From the NCBI GenBank assembly GCA_001303665.1, contig LJUF01000004.1:1-26939 (forward strand): a stretch of 26,939 nt of DNA, written 5' to 3'. This DNA is from Phycisphaerae bacterium SM23_33 (GTDB taxonomy: Bacteria > Planctomycetota > Phycisphaerae > SM23-33). This document shows, piece after piece, positions 24,474-26,939 of this stretch. The position numbers and the translations under genes are program-made. How positions within the stretch are numbered: the first letter of the stretch is position 1; the number at the start of each line of letters is the position of its first letter. A model generated the notes under the pieces. The model worked only from the letters and a program-made list of their open reading frames with translations. It did no database searches and was not told where the DNA came from.

Positions 24474-25718
24474 ATGGCGCAGACTCGACACATCACGCTG
24501 CCGCAGGGCTTCCTGGCCGCCGGAGTCAAGTGCGGCATCAAGGAAAGCGGCCGGGAAGACCTGGCCGTGATCGTGGGCCAGCAGATGGTCTCGGCGGCGG
24601 TGCTGACCACCTCCAACCAGGTCGTGGGGGCGCCGGTGCTGTGGTGCCGGAAGGTCCTGCCGGCCGGCTTCGGCTGGATCCGCGGCATCGTCGTTAACTC
24701 CGGCTGCTCCAACGTCTGCACCGGCCGGCAGGGCGAAAGGGACGCGGCGGAGATGGCGGCCCTGGCCGGGCGGCTGGTCGGGGCCGAGCCCGCCGAGATG
24801 CTGGTGGCCTCCACCGGCATCATCGGCCGCCGGCTGCCCATGGCCAAGGTCCGCTCCGGCATCCGCGCCGCGGTCGAGGCCCTCGGCCGCCGCGACGACC
24901 CGGCCGTGGTGCGAGCCATCATGACCACCGACACCCGCCAGAAGTCGGCCGTCGCCCGGGTCCGAATGGGCGGCGAAACGGTCACCGTCGCCGGCATCGT
25001 CAAGGGCGCCGGCATGATCTGCCCGTCTCTGGCGGGTCCCCCGCCCCGCGGCGGTTCGCGGCCTGGGGCCTGCGCCACGATGATTGCGGTGTTGACCACC
25101 GACGCGGTCATCGCCCCGCGGCCGCTGTACGCGGCGTTCAAGAAGGCGGCCCCGACCAGCTTCAACGCCGTGACGATTGATTCGGATCAGTCCACTTCGG
25201 ACACGGCCGTGGTGATGGCCTCGGGCCTGGCTGGCAGTCGGATCGTGCCGGGCTCGGCGGCGGCGCGAAGATTCGCCGCGGCCCTGGCGGAGGTTTGCCA
25301 TTCCCTGGCCGTGGCCATGGCCCGCGACGGCGAGGGCGCCACCAAGCTGATCCAGGTCAACGTCACCGGCGCCGTCACGTCGCGCCAGGCGGAAATTGTC
25401 GCCAGGGCCGTGGCCAATTCCCCCCTGTTCAAGTGCGCCGTCCACGGTGGCGACCCCAACTGGGGCCGGATCCTCGCCGCCGCCGGCAAGAGCCCGGCCA
25501 AGGTCAGACCGGAGAGACTGTCGGTGCGGATCGGCGGGGTGGCCGTGTTCGCCCGCGGCGTGCCCAAGCGCTTGAACCTTCGCCGGGTCGAGCAGTACCT
25601 TGCCGGCAACAGCGTGCTGGTGGAGCTGGATCTGGGCCTGGGCAAGGGCCGCTTCACCGCCTACACCTGCGACCTTTCGGCCCGGTACGTGGCCATCAAC
25701 GCCGAATACCATACGTAA
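24474..25718 (+). CDS. argJ: Bifunctional ornithine acetyltransferase/N-acetylglutamate synthase with insertion at the cleavage site
   Basis: ArgJ moves the acetyl group from N-acetylornithine to glutamate, recycling it in arginine synthesis. It matures by cutting itself between Ala and Thr; the new N-terminal Thr is the nucleophile. The 414-residue protein has VASTGIIG (111-118, oxyanion Thr114-Gly115), VKGAGMICP (176-184), DGEGATKLIQV and the terminal INAEYHT. Normally KGxGMIxPNMA is directly followed by TM. Here MICPSLA (181-187) is followed by 14 extra residues, GPPPRGGSRPGACA (188-201; bases 25035-25076), then Thr202-Met. Whether cleavage still works is unknown. GGAG 8 bases before ATG 24474 supports the start; GTG 24459 in the same frame is less likely. 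Confidence 0.9.
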   Translation: MAQTRHITLPQGFLAAGVKCGIKESGREDLAVIVGQQMVSAAVLTTSNQVVGAPVLWCRKVLPAGFGWIRGIVVNSGCSNVCTGRQGERDAAEMAALAGRLVGAEPAEMLVASTGIIGRRLPMAKVRSGIRAAVEALGRRDDPAVVRAIMTTDTRQKSAVARVRMGGETVTVAGIVKGAGMICPSLAGPPPRGGSRPGACATMIAVLTTDAVIAPRPLYAAFKKAAPTSFNAVTIDSDQSTSDTAVVMASGLAGSRIVPGSAAARRFAAALAEVCHSLAVAMARDGEGATKLIQVNVTGAVTSRQAEIVARAVANSPLFKCAVHGGDPNWGRILAAAGKSPAKVRPERLSVRIGGVAVFARGVPKRLNLRRVEQYLAGNSVLVELDLGLGKGRFTAYTCDLSARYVAINAEYHT

Positions 25719-25734
25719 GGCGGAGAATCCCTCA

Positions 25735-26939
25735 GTGGGGACGCAAAGGATGCGCAGGGCAAGCGTCATCCTGGCATTGGCAGCGGCGTCGGCCGCAGCG
25801 GCCGAGGCGCAGAAAGGCCAGGTCCTTCTCGACGACTGCGATTATGCCACGACGCAGGCGGCCCGGGCGGTGTGGCGGCCGATTGACCCGGCCAGCCCGG
25901 GCGTTGAGGTTGTCACCGCCGCCGACAGGCGGATGCTGAAGCTGCCTTGCAACTTCGCCACCAACGAGCAGTGGCGCGTCGGCTGGGACCGCTCGGGCCA
26001 ATGGGACCTATCGGCCTGCAGCGAGATCTTTCTGTCAGTCGCCGCCGGCCACCCCGATGTGCATCGGGGCGGGGCCAGGATGAGCCTATATTTGCGCAGC
26101 GGCGGCGGGTGGTACGGCCGTTCCTTCGAGGTACCGCCTGGCAGCAGCACCGTCCGATTGGCGCGGAAGAGCTTCAGCGTCCAGGGCAAGCCGGCCGGCT
26201 GGGAGCGGATCGACGGGGTCCGCCTGTGCGTGCTCCGCGACGAGGGCGCCGACCGCGCCGTTCTCGTGGCCGGCCTGGGGGCGATCGAGAAAAAGGCGCA
26301 CGTGGCCGTCTATCGCAACGACGCCGGGGTCAAAGACGAAGGCGGCGTGGGGCGGTACGCCCAGCTTGCGGTCGACGCCCTCGACCGGCTGGGGATCGCC
26401 TGCGACCTGGTGGACGACAAGGCCGTGGCCGCGGGCCGGCTGGCTGGAAAGCAGGTCGCCGTCCTGCCGCTGAATCCCGTCCTGCCCGCCGACGCCGCGG
26501 CTGCCGTCCGGAATTTCGTCGCCGGCGGCGGAAAGCTGCTGGTCTGCTACAGGCTGCCCGAGCCGCTGGGCGAGTTGCTGGACATTCGCTTGGCCGGGCG
26601 CCTGGACGGCAAGGACGGGCAACTGGCCGGCATCGTCTTCCAGGGCCGGGAGGACCGCCCGAAGGTCCAGGCCGCCCAGCATTCCTGGATCGCCCACAGG
26701 ATCGTTCCCGGCCGGGGTGCCAAGGTCGTCGGCCACTGGGTTGACCGCGCCGGCAAGGTCACCGATCTGCCCGCCGTGACGCGAAACGAGAACGGCTACT
26801 TCGTCGGCCACGTCTTCACCGAGCACGCCCCCTCCGCCAAGGACCGGCTGCTGCTGGAAATGCTGGGTCAGCTTTGGCCGGCGGCGTGGGAGGAGGTGGC
26901 TCGACATCGCCTGGAGGCCCTGGGCCGGGCCGCCGGCCT
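25735..26939 (+). CDS. Large exported protein with GATase-like region, N-terminal part
   Basis: The frame is open to the window end, giving at least 401 residues. The start has a basic n-region and an Ala-rich hydrophobic core (RRASVILALAAASAAAA), a signal peptide cut near AEA-Q. GTG 25735 is favoured because GGAG lies 9 bases upstream; ATG 25750 would place that site too far away. Residues about 30-180 look like a beta-sandwich carbohydrate-binding module (LLDDCDY, WDLSACSEIFLSV, WERIDGVRLCVL). From about 190 comes an alpha/beta segment (RYAQLAVDALDRLGIACDLV, VAVLPLNPVLPADAAAAVRN, GGGKLLVCYRLPEPLGELL), the pattern of the GATase1/beta-galactosidase-trimerisation-like domain in large glycosidases. 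A catalytic domain may follow beyond the edge. It starts 16 bases after argJ but is functionally unrelated. Confidence 0.72.
   Translation, partial: MGTQRMRRASVILALAAASAAAAEAQKGQVLLDDCDYATTQAARAVWRPIDPASPGVEVVTAADRRMLKLPCNFATNEQWRVGWDRSGQWDLSACSEIFLSVAAGHPDVHRGGARMSLYLRSGGGWYGRSFEVPPGSSTVRLARKSFSVQGKPAGWERIDGVRLCVLRDEGADRAVLVAGLGAIEKKAHVAVYRNDAGVKDEGGVGRYAQLAVDALDRLGIACDLVDDKAVAAGRLAGKQVAVLPLNPVLPADAAAAVRNFVAGGGKLLVCYRLPEPLGELLDIRLAGRLDGKDGQLAGIVFQGREDRPKVQAAQHSWIAHRIVPGRGAKVVGHWVDRAGKVTDLPAVTRNENGYFVGHVFTEHAPSAKDRLLLEMLGQLWPAAWEEVARHRLEALGRAAG

Noticed and set aside
23412..25769. 785-residue minus-strand open frame opposite argC-argJ
   Set aside because: argC and argJ are certain on the plus strand. 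This frame is His/Gly/Asp-rich antisense.

Overview
The window is GC-rich (roughly two-thirds G+C by eye) and looks chromosomal. It most resembles a planctomycete, probably near Phycisphaerae. The reasons are a PEP-CTERM sorting signal, a Ser/Thr kinase tail of planctomycete type with C-terminal membrane helices, a DUF4091 protein with a CBM9-like tail, a GH127 arabinofuranosidase, HEAT-repeat and AQP/TQP-rich exported proteins, and an adenylate-kinase-like protein of a type I associate with this phylum. The assignment is inference from gene content. I saw no rRNA, tRNA, CRISPR array, insertion sequence or complete prophage gene.

Layout. Positions 1-1343 hold three consecutive gene tails: the end of a PEP-CTERM protein, a kinase missing its N-terminal half, and the tail of a glycosidase-like protein. 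A gene-free stretch of about 590 bases follows. Positions 1933-5387 (minus) carry a ROK sugar kinase and an exported HEAT-repeat protein. An ADP-ribosylglycohydrolase-like gene (plus) follows, then an orphan hydrogenase-maturation-protease-like gene (minus), then a NIF3-family gene interrupted by one in-frame TAG. Positions 9069-19273 are all minus strand: a polytopic membrane protein, a DUF4091 protein, a membrane-anchored unknown, precorrin-2 dehydrogenase, glutamyl-tRNA reductase (hemA) and GH127. From 19450 everything is on plus: an exported TlpA-like thioredoxin, a coiled-coil lipoprotein, an adenylate-kinase-like/deoxyribosyltransferase-like fusion, rplM-rpsI with a strong terminator, argC-argJ, and the start of a large exported protein cut by the window edge.

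How the genes work together. Three modules are clear. The siroheme/haem branch pair (precorrin-2 dehydrogenase and hemA) is separated by 2 bases. rplM-rpsI is the classical L13-S9 operon. argC-argJ is part of arginine biosynthesis. GH127, ROK kinase, DUF4091 and the partial exported protein suggest a polysaccharide-degrading lifestyle, but they are not in one operon.

Most notable observations: (1) ArgJ carries a 14-residue in-frame insertion exactly at its self-cleavage Ala-Thr site. (2) The NIF3 gene has a TAG where the family has a conserved Tyr, plus a metal-ligand His changed to Arg. (3) Four genes have -35/-10 pairs ending 6-9 bases before the start codon and no Shine-Dalgarno, suggesting leaderless transcripts. 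(4) A conserved-looking protein joins a kinase-like fold with a degenerate P-loop to a C-terminal nucleotide-sensor-like domain. (5) The left edge is a head-to-tail series of 3' gene remnants. No wholly new multi-gene system is demonstrated by the sequence alone.
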